Below, piece after piece: positions 37,563 through 49,800 of a stretch of 64,000 bases of DNA (position 1 is its first letter; every line of letters starts with the position of its first letter). The notes beneath the pieces were generated by a model. It saw only the letters and a program-made list of their open reading frames with translations, was not told where the DNA came from and made no database searches. The stretch lies in contig NC_090781.1 of assembly GCF_040054535.1 (NCBI RefSeq), forward strand, positions 17,398,482 through 17,462,481, written 5' to 3'. Made by a program: the position numbers and the translations under genes. Source of the DNA: Antennarius striatus (taxonomy: Eukaryota; Chordata; Actinopteri; Lophiiformes; Antennariidae).

Positions 37563-40500
37563 TTTTCTTGCGTGTTTGCAGTAAATCTCAGAGGCTTCTT
37601 ATAATTTCAGCAGCTGTCAGAAACGTCTTAAAGGTCATTGAACACATTCATGCTTGCGCTCCTTGTGATTGCACAATATAAAGAATAAACTGTTGTGCAA
37701 CAATAAGCGCATATTGAATGAACAAAAAAATTCCTGAATTCTCTCCTTTAGACAGATAGCAATGTTGGATGAAACCCCTGCACACTGGCTTCTTCTCTGA
37801 TGCTGCAGCACTTTAAGGGCTGTGGAGGTTGGCTGGTTGAGTGCCTAATGGTCATTTAGTTGGTGGATATTACTCAAACACTTATGATTGATGCGACAGG
37901 TTTGAAGATGATGCATCTGATGTTCAGCTCAGGAGCCAATTATGCACGTCAACAGTTGCAGCTGATATGCTGAGAGCTTAATGGTTGTTTAGCTGATGGA
38001 CTCACTCCAATACACTCAAGCAGAGAGGAGTGGCAAATGTGGTCATTGCAGAACATAGACGATGATGCTTGGAGGAGGGTTTTTGCGATAAATGTCACTG
38101 CTTTGAAAAATGTTTTAATGTTTTGTCAGGCAAAAATCAAATGAGTTACCCAAAAGCTTTGGTGGCTTGTGTGAGGATGAGTGTATCAGATTGATTCCAA
38201 GAGTGAAAAAAAGAAGCTACTGGCAAAGCTTTAAGCGAGAATGTAAGTGTGAGGGAAATGGATAGCAGATGGCTTCGCTTCTTGCACCGGTTGTTTGGAA
38301 CGCGCTGAGCAGGGCTGGGCCTGCGCACCCCTGCAGACCTGGCACTCATCCTGGCTTCCCCACAACACGACTCTGCAACCATCAGCCTGTGAATCTGTGT
38401 TAATACATCCTGCACAACTTCTATGGGTGGCCTGTCCAAGGAAATGGTGCCATAAACACTGAGAAAAATCCTCCATAAGTCTCTAAATCAAAACCTGTTT
38501 TAATGCAAACGATTAAGTGAGCACAACTGGAGTATGCTACTACAAACTATACATATGTTGCTTTATTCCTGGAAAACTAAAGGGCCACACCTAATGAAAA
38601 GTTTGGCTTGCAGAGATTGAACACTACCGAGAGCTGAATACTTTTATTACACTGACTCATTTGGTGAATTTCTGCTGGTTTAAACCGACGTTTTAACAGT
38701 AAAACATTAGTTGCCATAGCAAACACATCCATCTTCAGGCACTCTGGGTTTACACAGGCAGCAAAATGATGCATTCGTTAAAATCATACCTTGATCACAA
38801 AAGTTCAATTGGAATCGATTACACCTACTTTTTCCTTAATAAAATTAAGTGGTGATTTGTTCTGATTATGAGTTTGACATGTGTTTAAGAGGTGAAGTAC
38901 AAAGGAGTGTATCTTATACTAAATTAGCCCTTCAATTTCTCCTCTTGTTTGTCTGCTGCTCATTGGGCTTGACAAACACACTGTACTGTGGAGAACTGCC
39001 TTTTGGAAATGCCTCTTGCAGCAGGTAATGAATGAGTTAAAGATTGCTGTTTTTGCCGAGAAGGGGCTTTTAATTAAAACAATGCGAGATAATGAGAGTT
39101 CACCTCCTCTCAAGCATGCACTGCACTAAACTCAGCTGACACAACAGAAAATTCACATGCAACCTTAGACCTGGGGGGACAAATTGGCACCAGCCAGGCA
39201 GGGGCTGTCCAGGAAGTCAAGCAGCAAATCAATACTGCTTTATAGACCCAGATCGTGCCTTAAAGTTCTTTCTTAGCTCTGCTACTTTCATTCAACTTTC
39301 TGTTTCATGACTGTTCGCATGAGGAGAGACACGATGGTCACTTAGACTACGATGATGGAAATGATTGTTTTTACGGCTACTTTATTCGATTGGACAGCTG
39401 GATGTGGTTTTTGTAGCTGCTATAACTCCATTCTTCTTAATTTTATACAGATTCAAGTTTCAAATGTAGAAGACAGAAATGTGTGTGCAACAGATTGGGG
39501 TTTTAGATTCCACCTAATCAAAACTCATTGTTGCCGTCTATGGGCACAACTCATTCCTCTCTATGCACCAACCTTTACAGCCCAGGGAGGACAAACAGAT
39601 TCTCAATTTGAATCTAATTCCACTACACTAATGGTGGTGCAGCCTGGATTTCAGAATCTTGTTAAAAGATATATGTGATATTTAAAATACAATCTACTCA
39701 AAAAAATGTACTCTGATGTGTCTGAGGTGAAGTTAACCATCAGTATTTGTGAAGTGGTCCCATTTTAAGATATTGCATATTATTCTTGAATAGGTGATTC
39801 TGCATAATGAGTAATAATAGTATATCTTTGTTCTTCTACTAAGAGACTTTTACCTCTAATGAAATAATTAATTTTTAGTTTATGATACTATTAAATAAAA
39901 GATCAGAGTCTTATCACTGTTCAACATAAACTCATGCACTCTGTGCAGAGGCCACCCTGATTTCTGCATCAACTGATCAGATCAACTGACACTAGATCAG
40001 TTTCATTATTGACAATGAAACCTGCTCCTGAGATGGGTTGCAGTGTAGTAATGAACAGACCCACGGGGGGGGAGCTTAGAAATCCCAGTGGGGCCTCCAA
40101 TGAGAGCACTGACCACTCGTCCATTACATCCTGCAGCACACTGTAGGTTAACACACATTCCTCACAATGACACTTACAGTAAGTTTACACAAAGAAACTT
40201 AAAGAGGGGCAAAATCCTGCAACAAACATTAATTTGGATAATTAATGCATAAATAGATTGCATCAAAAGAAAATATGTATTACAGTCAGTGTTTGTGATT
40301 CTGTTACAGATAAAATGCTCTTGAAATAGTCTGGATCTCTATTGGAAATTTCACAATTCTCCCTCAAATCAAACTCAGATCGATGACTCAGCAATTTTCC
40401 ACACACTCCAAATGAACTCAGACCCCTTCAAAGCCAACCTTCCCAGTCCTTGTTATAATTCGATTAATCTGTGCATTGTGAACAGACTGTTCCAGTTCAC

Positions 40501-43500
40501 TCTCCCCCTTGTCGTTGAATCGTTGCCAGTGAGGCCTGATCACTCAGAAAATAGGCACAAATGCAAATAATCAGTTTGAAATCAGCAGACCTCGGAACTA
40601 TGTAGTTTCTTTGCAATAAAATACAAATTTTTGTTTAGTGACACAGTTGGGTTATTTTAGTTTTGGCCCCCAGTTTGGGAAATCCCACCCGGAGGATAGT
40701 ACCACACTTTCAGCATCTGACAGGAGGAATAATTGAGTCAGAATTTGTCTATACTGTAGTCTGAAATCAGATTTTGTTTTTGCCAGAAGACATCTCTGTT
40801 GTCCCTGAGTGACCTCCCACTGCCTGTGCCAGTAGCACACATCCTGACCTTCCTCACACCAGCACCGACTCAGCATTCACTGCTTCATGCTAAGTGATCA
40901 TGCTGTTGGTGACTCCCAGAGAGTCTGAGAGACATTTGTCAAGGATCAGGCCAACATTCTCTTAACCGCAGTTTAAAAGCCTGAAAAGCCTGAAGCCATA
41001 AATGCCAACCATCTGCACTCACTGATTAGGGAATAATTGATTCCTTTAATGGCTGGAAGTTACTGATGAACCATCCATTGTGTATACGTTTTTTATGAAG
41101 CATAATGCTGCTTTTAATAGTGCATCCTTCGATCAATGGATTATTATGTTGTGTAAAAAAAATTTCAGAACTCAAATACGTTAGATTCCTCGTAAACACA
41201 AGGCAGAACAAGGGGCAAAATCAATAAAACGTGATTTAATAAATGGAAATTTTTAAAAAATCTTACTTGGACACCAAGTCTGTTTGTTACAGGCTCGAAT
41301 ACATTACGTCTTCAGTCCTTATTCATAATCATAAGTTGATCCTTGTGGAACAAGAGGGCCCTTTGACCTTAAACACATGAGGACTGAATACTTGATGTAA
41401 GGTTAATATGTGAGGGTTGGGTTGCAGTGGCTCAGGCTACAACGTATGAAATGGATCTGCATTAAGGAAACTAAAGTCCTCAATAGGTTTCAGGTTTATG
41501 ATCAGTTTTCCGACAGCCTGTCACTGATGCACACATTCAAGCAGTAATTCAAGTCCATCTTTATTTTTAGGAATGGAATATTATGTCATATTCTTTAATG
41601 TGAGGGAGAGGGGATTGTTAAACGCACATGGATCACTTTGGGGGTGTTGTTGGTCTGCTGTCTTTCAATATCTCAAGAACTGTTGTGTAAATTTATGTAA
41701 AATGCACTTAAATTTGTAGTCCCGAAGGTAAATCCTATTTGTTGATCTTTCCAGTGTTATATTTATGATTTTGAGAAAAGAATAAGAAACAATAAGAAAC
41801 ATCAAGCTTTAGCTGCAAAATACTAAAATACTACATTCAATTAGTAAAGTAATCATCTTCTAACCATGTATAAAAGGACTGAAATGTTGTATATAGTCTT
41901 TGTACCATTTTAGCAACTTTAATCCAATCAGCTGGTCCTTTTGAAACCTTTATAGAATGTGTGAAATACTAGTGGAGTGTGTAGAAGCAACTGTTTTGAC
42001 AGGCTGGCCCAAAACAGCCGTGAGCCACACACTCAATCACCAGTAAACACCTCATGACTCGGCTACAGTGACCTCTGACCCCACTGGTGTCTTTGTTTAG
42101 TTGAGATGTACTCCCTCCTGTAGAATAACACACAGGACTCTCTTTGGCCTTAACGCTTGACTCTGTCCTGCAAACAGTTGTTAAACAACCTCTACAATTC
42201 TTGATGCAAAAAAAAAGAAAATAGCTGCAGGCCTCTATTTAGAGATTTACATTCCACTTAATAATATTGCAAACGGTTGGACATTTTTGTGAGTAAAGTT
42301 GGTCTGACTGGAGCCAGACAGAGGGGCCAGACAGTTTTATTGCATAGAGGGATTACTGACCGACTGAAATGAAAGTGTGTCGTCACGGCTACCAGTCCCC
42401 TGATCCTCAAGGCCACCGTCGGGGCCAATGAATGACCTCCAAAGGTAACGCAGCCTGAGGGAGATCCTCCTACAAGAACAAACAAGCTGCGTTTCAGCTA
42501 AAATGAGAATCCCCACTTGTTCAGACATTTGTTCTGATATCACCATGGGAGACGCACGGACGCTCATCTTAAATTAGAAGAAAAGATCCCGTCAAGATGA
42601 GGTGAAGTTTGAATCCAATTTTGTTTATAGTAAATGGTAAATAAATAAATATAGTAAATAAATATGGATTAAAACAGTACACAAATTACCAAGACAACAG
42701 AGAGTAATAGTTAGGAGTTATTTGTTAAACTTTTATGCAACCAGGACGTCTCCAGAGAGTTTTACCAGAATGAAGGCGGCTGCTGATGGGATTGTCTCTG
42801 TTTGGTGTCTGCAGCAATGGCATCGCTTAAAAACTCATCATAGAGTTCCAAAAAGGCCTGATTTGGATAAAGTGACCAGATTCTGTCCAAAATTAGAATT
42901 TAACTAAGTGGCAAATGACTTTGTATGGTTTGGCTGACAGTCCATTGATGAAATCAGAGGAGGATATAGAGCAGACTTCACGTTCTCTCCAAAAATTCAT
43001 ATCAGATTGGTCAGTTTCCTACGATTAAATGCAGTCCTGTCTGTATTTTCCACTGCTGAAGCAACAGAGCACATCGTACACCTGATGTATCAGGAGGAAG
43101 CAAAGGTCAAAGGTCAACATGTGTATCTTTATCCTCATTCACGGCATCACACCTTCAGACTAGTGGAACCAGAGCTTCCCAGCACCTCCTGTTGTTTTCC
43201 ACATAACCAGTCGTCCCGGTCTTCATTTGAACAGTCAGCATTACCATGTGATTGTTCAGCAGGGAGTAACCTGCCATCATTAAAGCCAATAAACCCTGAG
43301 TGTGAATGAAGGGTCAGTCTGACAGAAGGGGGAAGATGGTGGAAGAAAACTGTCATTTGTTGAAAATTAATTTCATCTTGACACCACCTGGAGAAGAATA
43401 TAAGAGTTGAGCTTCTTTTACAGGACAATCTAGACATTCGATGTAATTTATTCAACCTTTAATTTATTTCCAGTCAGCACAAACAGTGGATATATTATGT

Positions 43501-44284
43501 TTGGTCTTTTCTCCTTCCTCTGATACTGCTGGGGCAGCAGCCTCCAACTCCTGACCATCACAGCGTGAGCGCAGCGCTGGCCAGCGCTAAGTCTCAGTAA
43601 TTAAGACTTCACGCTGTTCAACTTTAAAAGCTCCTAAATGACCTCCCGCCGTCAGCCATCCCTCCTTGTTTAAAGCAATTCATTCGATTTGACGTGAATT
43701 GTGCTTCACCTCATCCTCGCCTCTCCAACAACACACGCTCGTGTTGTTGTGGAACAAAGGAGTTCATCCCTACCTTTTGTCTCTATTTGCTCTTGTCATC
43801 CCTTCATCTATATGATCATGGCTGTTTTAATGAAGGAAAAATACCTCCATCTTAGAGGAGGGTAAAGATGATTATAAAGTCAAGTGGTCAATCAGGAATC
43901 TATTATAAAAAGAGAAAAGAAGTTCAAAGCAACTGGATGGAACAATAAAGAATAGTACATTTTTTCTCTGCTGATCGTGAAATGACGCTTTTAATAAAAC
44001 AAGTTTGTTTTAGGTGTGTGATTGATTCATGTTGAAAGGAATACTATTGTCTGTAAACCGCAAAATTTTGAAATAGATTGTCCAGTCAACATGTTTCTAG
44101 AGAACCCTCACAGTAGGCTGTGGGTCACTAATCCTTCATGGGTCCTTTGAAATATAACATGTCATCAGGTCACTAAGGACCAATCACTTCTCCAGTCTTC
44201 TGTATCTATTCCATCTTTTATTTGGTATTTTGGTTTTAAATTTCTAAGTGACACGGACAATATGAAATAAATAACATGACGTGA

Positions 44285-44434
44285 CGCTTTACAGCAAGAA
44301 GATTCCAGGTTTGATGCGTCCAGGGTGTTCCCTGCTGTCGTCAATAGTCAACTGGGAGAGGCTCAAACATTGCCTATGATATGCAAAGTGGGAAAACGGA
44401 TGGATGGATGGATGGATGGATGGATGGATGGATG
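44285..44434 (+). repeat. Teleost repeat ending in (GGAT)n
   Basis: Degraded tRNA-SINE-like sequence (TTCCAGGTTTGATGCG as a possible box B, then CAACTGGGAGAGGCTC) ends in about nine GGAT units. It is similar in layout to the copy at 33421-33552. Confidence 0.5.
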
Positions 44435-45639
44435 CACATGTACTGTACATGGCTATAGATTTTTTTAAAAAAAGCTTGACACAAAAACACAGGAAAATTC
44501 ACAAAACATTTAAAATTCTCTTAGAATCTCTTTGGAAAACGTTCATCGACAGAAAACAAGTGTCTCTCTCAAATAATTTAAACATCAACAACATGATGAG
44601 CTAATACAGCCGTAAATGTCATGAAACCCATTATGTTATAGGCCTCTATCTGCTCAGATGCGAATCCACCGTCAACCTCTGCTGTAAATCAGAACTATAA
44701 ATCAGATATGTTAAGGCTGTGTTGATGTAACAAAAAAGCACATGTCTCGACTGTAAGCCGGAGTCCTGGTGATTCATCATCCTAAAGAACAGCTGAGTGT
44801 GACAAGCTCATCTGTCATTCAGTAGAGGTCTCTCTCTGGGATGAAAGACTGAAAGAGGGAGAAGAACAAATAAAGCCAGGAAACACACACAAAAAGCCAA
44901 ACTAGCTGACTGATTCAGAATCAGTGGAGCTGTAAGGACTTAATGCGAGGTGATGTTATACACTCATGTGCTCCAAGGACTTGGAGCGATCGACTACAGC
45001 CTCCAGTGGTGGTCTGCTGAGCTTTGATGCCCAGGCAGGCAGCAGTCACATGACGGGCGCCACCACGTGCACAGATGCACACAGTCGGTGGTGGTGGGGT
45101 GGTGAGTGGACGGCCGGTCCAGCTGTCGGGCTGCGTCCACATGAGCCGCTTCAACTGTTCCCTGAAAGCACGCAAAGGGGACGGTGGGGTCCGGTCAGGC
45201 TGACTAAACGGCCCTTCTTGGGCCTTGCAATTGCAGACTAACAGATGCTGGCAGGTGAAGGAAACAGCTTCAAGGCTAAAAATAACAACAACAGACAGCA
45301 GCCGACTACCAGACACCCAGGAGTCCTTCGAAGTGATAGATGGGGGAATTCTTATGTCAGTTTGAATTCTTTTTTAGCTCTGCTAGCCTCATGATGTCAC
45401 TCAGTTAGCTGGTCCATAACGACGACGACATCCCAACTGCAGGATATATGATATGATAGTGGAAGACAACCAGTTGTAGCTGCATGTGGACAATCTGTGT
45501 GTCCAGATAGTGTGAACCCAGTTATGACAAGGTTTGTTCTTCCAATGTATCTGTTAGTTCCACAACACACACGCAGCCACAATTGTGTTTTGTTACATCC
45601 CGCTTCACAGCGGTGATGTATTGTAATTATCAGTGTTTG

Positions 45640-45975
45640 TGTGTTTGTCCGTCCATCCATTCGTTCGTCCATCCATTCGTTAATCCACCAAATATCTTCG
45701 CAACTGTTGCCAATAGAAAGATGAAACAAAAAGCACATTACTCGGGCAGCAAAGGGGACGAAAGTGACATGATGACCTTGACCTTCAGAAAAGTAGGTCA
45801 AGGTCAAATTTCAACTTTTGTACACTCAGGAACCGGATAAGATAGAAAGACGAGGGAGAAGGCCAATGTGGGTAAGACCATGGATCAAAGCTAGTGCTTT
45901 GATCTATGACAGTAGGTCAGAGCACTAGCTCTGATCTTTGACCTATCCAAGTAAGTCAGGGTAAAATTTTGAAAT
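45640..45975. repeat. Dispersed repeat with repeated TTGACCT motifs
   Basis: A CCATCCATTCG run is followed by several direct and inverted copies of GACCTTGACC / AGGTCAAGGTC. An inverted pair, AGCTAGTGCT (45889-45898) and AGCACTAGCT (45921-45930), lies within it. It looks like a dispersed repeat, but the class is unknown. Confidence 0.45.
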
Positions 45976-46289
45976 CAGGGGTGTCACGGGCTGTTGCAGT
46001 CTGCGACTGCCTCGTTCTGTTTGTTATTGACGTGAGCAAATGGTGTATAAAAGCTCAAATGATCTATGGTGGCATTGGTGAGCATTGCAGATATCTTCTC
46101 TAAAAGACAAGTGTGTGTCAGGTGAGTTGTGACGCATGCATGCAATGAGAGCAACATGAAAATGTGTGTAATGTTCTGTGTGAATGTACCAAAAGTCTTG
46201 TGAATTGTAAGTTAGATTGCTATAGATTGACTCATTTATCCAGCACATCCCACAGTTGGAGTAAATGGAGATCTGTGTGACTTGAAGAC

Positions 46290-46870
46290 CAAATCATCAC
46301 CCTGATTTCCTTGTTGTGGTCCAATTATTATTTGTCCCATTGCTTTGTGATCCAGTTCTGATGCTACATGTGGGCGCTTTGCGTGGTTGACAGAGGTCAT
46401 GGTCACGCTTATTGATCTATGCTACAGATAAGTGTACGCAACAAGCTTGAAGGCACTGACTGTTTTCCCTATCAGAACCAGCGTTATGTTTTAAAGCTAT
46501 TTCTGCTGCAGTGGGTCTTCTGTGGAATCAGACAACACCGATTATACCTTCGCTCCCCCCATGCATCAGTGAGGACTGGGTAAACACGACCGTATCGTTG
46601 GTTCCCTGGTTGTCCTGCAGGCCACATCTGGTAGGTACTGATCACCAGAAACTCCAAAACACCATTTTGGAGATGCTCTAATCTGGTCACATTGACATAA
46701 CAGTTTGGTTGCGGTAAAATCTGCTCAGATTCTCACTCGTGTGCTTCACACTTCCAACAAAAACATTTTTTGCTTCCTACAAAATAAAAAACTAACAGGC
46801 CATTCTAATGAGTTAATCAGTAATCCACTCAACCTTTCAGTGGTTAGCAAGTTATGGCTGATCAGCGTTC
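46290..46870 (-). pseudogene. Decayed Tc1-like transposase
   Basis: On the minus strand the frame around 46690-46484 reads, with gaps, VISTYQMW, PGNQRYGR and LTDAWGERR. This matches the order of the DNA-binding part of teleost Tc1-like transposases (a STYQKW segment, then an RGRPR/ARGERR segment; family knowledge). Further along, near 46490-46460, the DNA reads AACGCTGGTTCTGATAGG and near 46360 GCATCAGAACTGGA, both typical of the same gene. Frames are broken and segments missing, so it is inactive. Confidence 0.7.
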
Positions 46871-49800
46871 TCTCAAGACATTTTGTACAAACATTCATGA
46901 TCTCCAGAGGATGAATACTGCTGACTGGTTATCCTGACTTTTTCTCTGGTAACACTATGAGCTTGGCTTCTTTTGCTCACCAGAAATTTACAGCACATTC
47001 CACAGGTTACGAATGACAAGTAATTCCTTAACTTCTAATCCAGTGTCACTCGCAGGTCAAACAATTCTCATTGAAATATTGCAACAAGTGTGGCATCAAA
47101 CTGTCACACAGTTCAACAAAACCAACACTGCTATGTTCAGCAAAGACCACATACATCTGTGTGAAATTAATGTATAAAAGGAGCCCAGTGTTGCGGGGTT
47201 TATAGTATGACTGCACACTGAGAGTCTGAACTTCCTCCAAGCACCTCTCAAATATTTCTAACATACACTAATTTAAAGGTCCAGACCAGTCCAGTGCTCA
47301 CTTTATTCAAGTTTATTTCATTCAATTGTGTGTTGTTGTTTCCTTTTATATACCCAATGGACATTTCCCAGGGAAAACTGCATTGTTTCACACACATTAT
47401 GATTCACTGGAGATTATATCTGCTCCAGCACTGCAGAATAATGCAGTGGGGAGTGGGAGTCACCCTGTCAGGGCCCAGTATGACGGCTTCCCACCCATTC
47501 TGATCACAGCCTGAGGCATACCAATTAGACACTGATCCATAAGAAATACAGGCTGTCCAATATGAAACCATTAAACTGTTTGCCCCATGAACTCCAACAT
47601 GTGTGTTTTGGTCTTGTGAGGTTAAAGTCACAGCAGTGGTTAGCGGAGATGGCCAGCCTGCCAAAAGTAAGAGAGAGCCAATTTTTTTTTTTTTTTTACC
47701 ATCCGCACTTTGATCCATATGTGTACCTTAATCGTTTAACCATAGAGAAAACCACTCTATAATCACAGTTTAATTTCATATTGTTCAGTCAAATGTGCTT
47801 CTCTCAGTACTTTTCTTTTTACCATCTCTGGAAAACCTTCTGAGTCAGCAGACAGAAACTCAGTCAGAGTACTTCAGAGGGATCAAGCTTTTCCATGGTA
47901 TGAGAGGGAGCTGGGAATGAGGCGCACAGGATCTGATCTGTGAGCGGCCCTCAGTGCTATCTGGATGACAATGTGGCTCATCGATGAAAACCTTCATTGT
48001 CTTTGTTTTTGGTCTCACAGGGATAGCTGCACAAAGGGGTTTTTGTCATGGTGCTCAACCTCACATCTATTCAGCAAACAAGTCAACATTCACTGCTTAA
48101 AGGTGATGTATGTAGGAGGTTTTGTATAAATATCAGATAAGAACTGCTACCCTGTTTCTATACGACCGTCCTGCTTTCTGTCGGTGATAGTCAGTAAACT
48201 GCATTGGGGGTTTTCAGAGACCAACACTGCAGCATGACGCAGACTGCTCATGGTGATATACTGCATCATTTAATTTCCGTATTATACATCACGATAGAAA
48301 CCTATATTTTGTGGCTTTGAAATCACAGAATGCAAGAGTGACAAAGACGATGAACAGACATAGCCGAGGTCATCGGTCGCCTGCAGGCACATTCTATAGG
48401 GTTTTGTTTTTCACCCTAAAAAGATTCTAGACTGTGTTTTTATGGTCTGGATTTTTCATGAATGACTTTTCAAATGACTCAGTATTGAAAACAAAGACAA
48501 ACCCCTAGATTTGTCATTCTACAGTATAATGTCAGAATCTTGAAAGCCTTTGAAGCTGACAACATTAACATTCAAGATAAAAAGTCGTCATACAAAACAT
48601 TGTGCAGCAGATTGCTATTTCACCACTCCAAAAAGGAACAGTAATAACATATCTGTCACCATTGATACTGAAACAAAAGTTTCTTTGCACACAAGCTGCA
48701 GAATATTCACACCCCTTTTAGGTCTGTCTTTGGTCTACACACCATATCCTACAGGATGTTTCTGTCTTGTTAACACCCAAGCACTCCTCTGTTTTTAACC
48801 CAACAGTTGCTAGCTGCTGTTTGGTGTTGGGTAGATACTGCCCAGTATCATTTAAGTGATATTTTACTGTAAAAGTGTTAATAAGACCAGTGAGAGTAAA
48901 GCAAGCAAAGCCATGAAATGGTCTCAGAGGGTTTGTAAATCTTAGAGGAAAATACTTTGTATAGAGACGTGACTCTTTGGGTTTGTGACACAGACTGAGT
49001 CCTTTTCTATTACGGTACATATCTGAATCATTCTGTATAACTCCATTAACTCCATTGTAAACTCGATTCTTTCTGTATTATGATCAGCTACTAAATGGAA
49101 TATTTTTTTAAGAAATCTAGAAACAGGCATAAAATTCATTTGATACCTATGTTTTTTTCCTAGTGCCCACCAGGCCTGCACCAGCCAGGTGACTGCTGCC
49201 CTGAGGCGTCGCACGCTTCACGCTGAGACAAGGGCTGGTGAGACAGCAGGCCATGTGACAACATTTTTGTTGTAACTGCTCCGCACTCTCCCACCCTCTG
49301 CAGCATTTCATTATTTCCAAACCCATGAGCTCAAACAATTTGTCTGTTCAGCTCAGTCAGCTGTGGCCTTTGATGTATGCTCTCCAGCACTGCCAGCGTG
49401 TTCATTGGCTAAACAATAAGTGTTTTTCCAGAGGTAGAAGATGGTTTAAGCACCAAATCCAAGTGGCCACCTCTTTCATTTTTGGTCTGAGTAAATAAAA
49501 TGTTGGAAGGAAAAAAAAATATTTCTGAAGGTTGGAGTTTGATACTCTCCACCTACACTTCTTGGGGTGGGGTCTTGAAAAATGTTTTAAGCAAGGGCCC
49601 GCTGCTGTTTTACAGGATAATAAAACCAAACACATTTGCTGACGGATTCATTAAGTGTGAAAAAAAATCTCTCACGACCATCCACCAAAAACTTCAGAAA
49701 GAAAAAAGGAGAGGTAATCCTAGCCCACCAACACAAGAGTTATTTATCCGCACTGCCTGCACAAACATGCAGATGCTGGCAGTGATGGATTAGGCAGAGG

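Larger units (their letters stand above)
37560..46250. other. Intergenic, no gene seen
   Basis: About 8.7 kb with no exon I can support. It includes a (GGAT)n tail at 44398-44434 on a repeat piece from about 44285, and a dispersed repeat at 45640-45975. Several open frames (38146-38476, 42258-42567, 44921-45316 on the minus strand) are longer than their neighbours but match nothing I know. Confidence 0.6.

Noticed and set aside
38146..38476. Two overlapping minus-strand frames of 81 and 97 codons
   Set aside because: Both frames are open only because of local GC content; neither shows a known domain, and there is no splice or start support.
42362..42470. Minus-strand exon-like segment (RISLRLRYLWRSFIGPDGG) with acceptor and donor
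   Set aside because: No homology recalled and no neighbouring exons in phase; kept as unassigned.
44921..45316. 131-codon minus-strand frame in GC-richer sequence
   Set aside because: Pro/Thr-rich translation without recognisable motifs; an overlapping open frame on the other strand suggests composition rather than coding.
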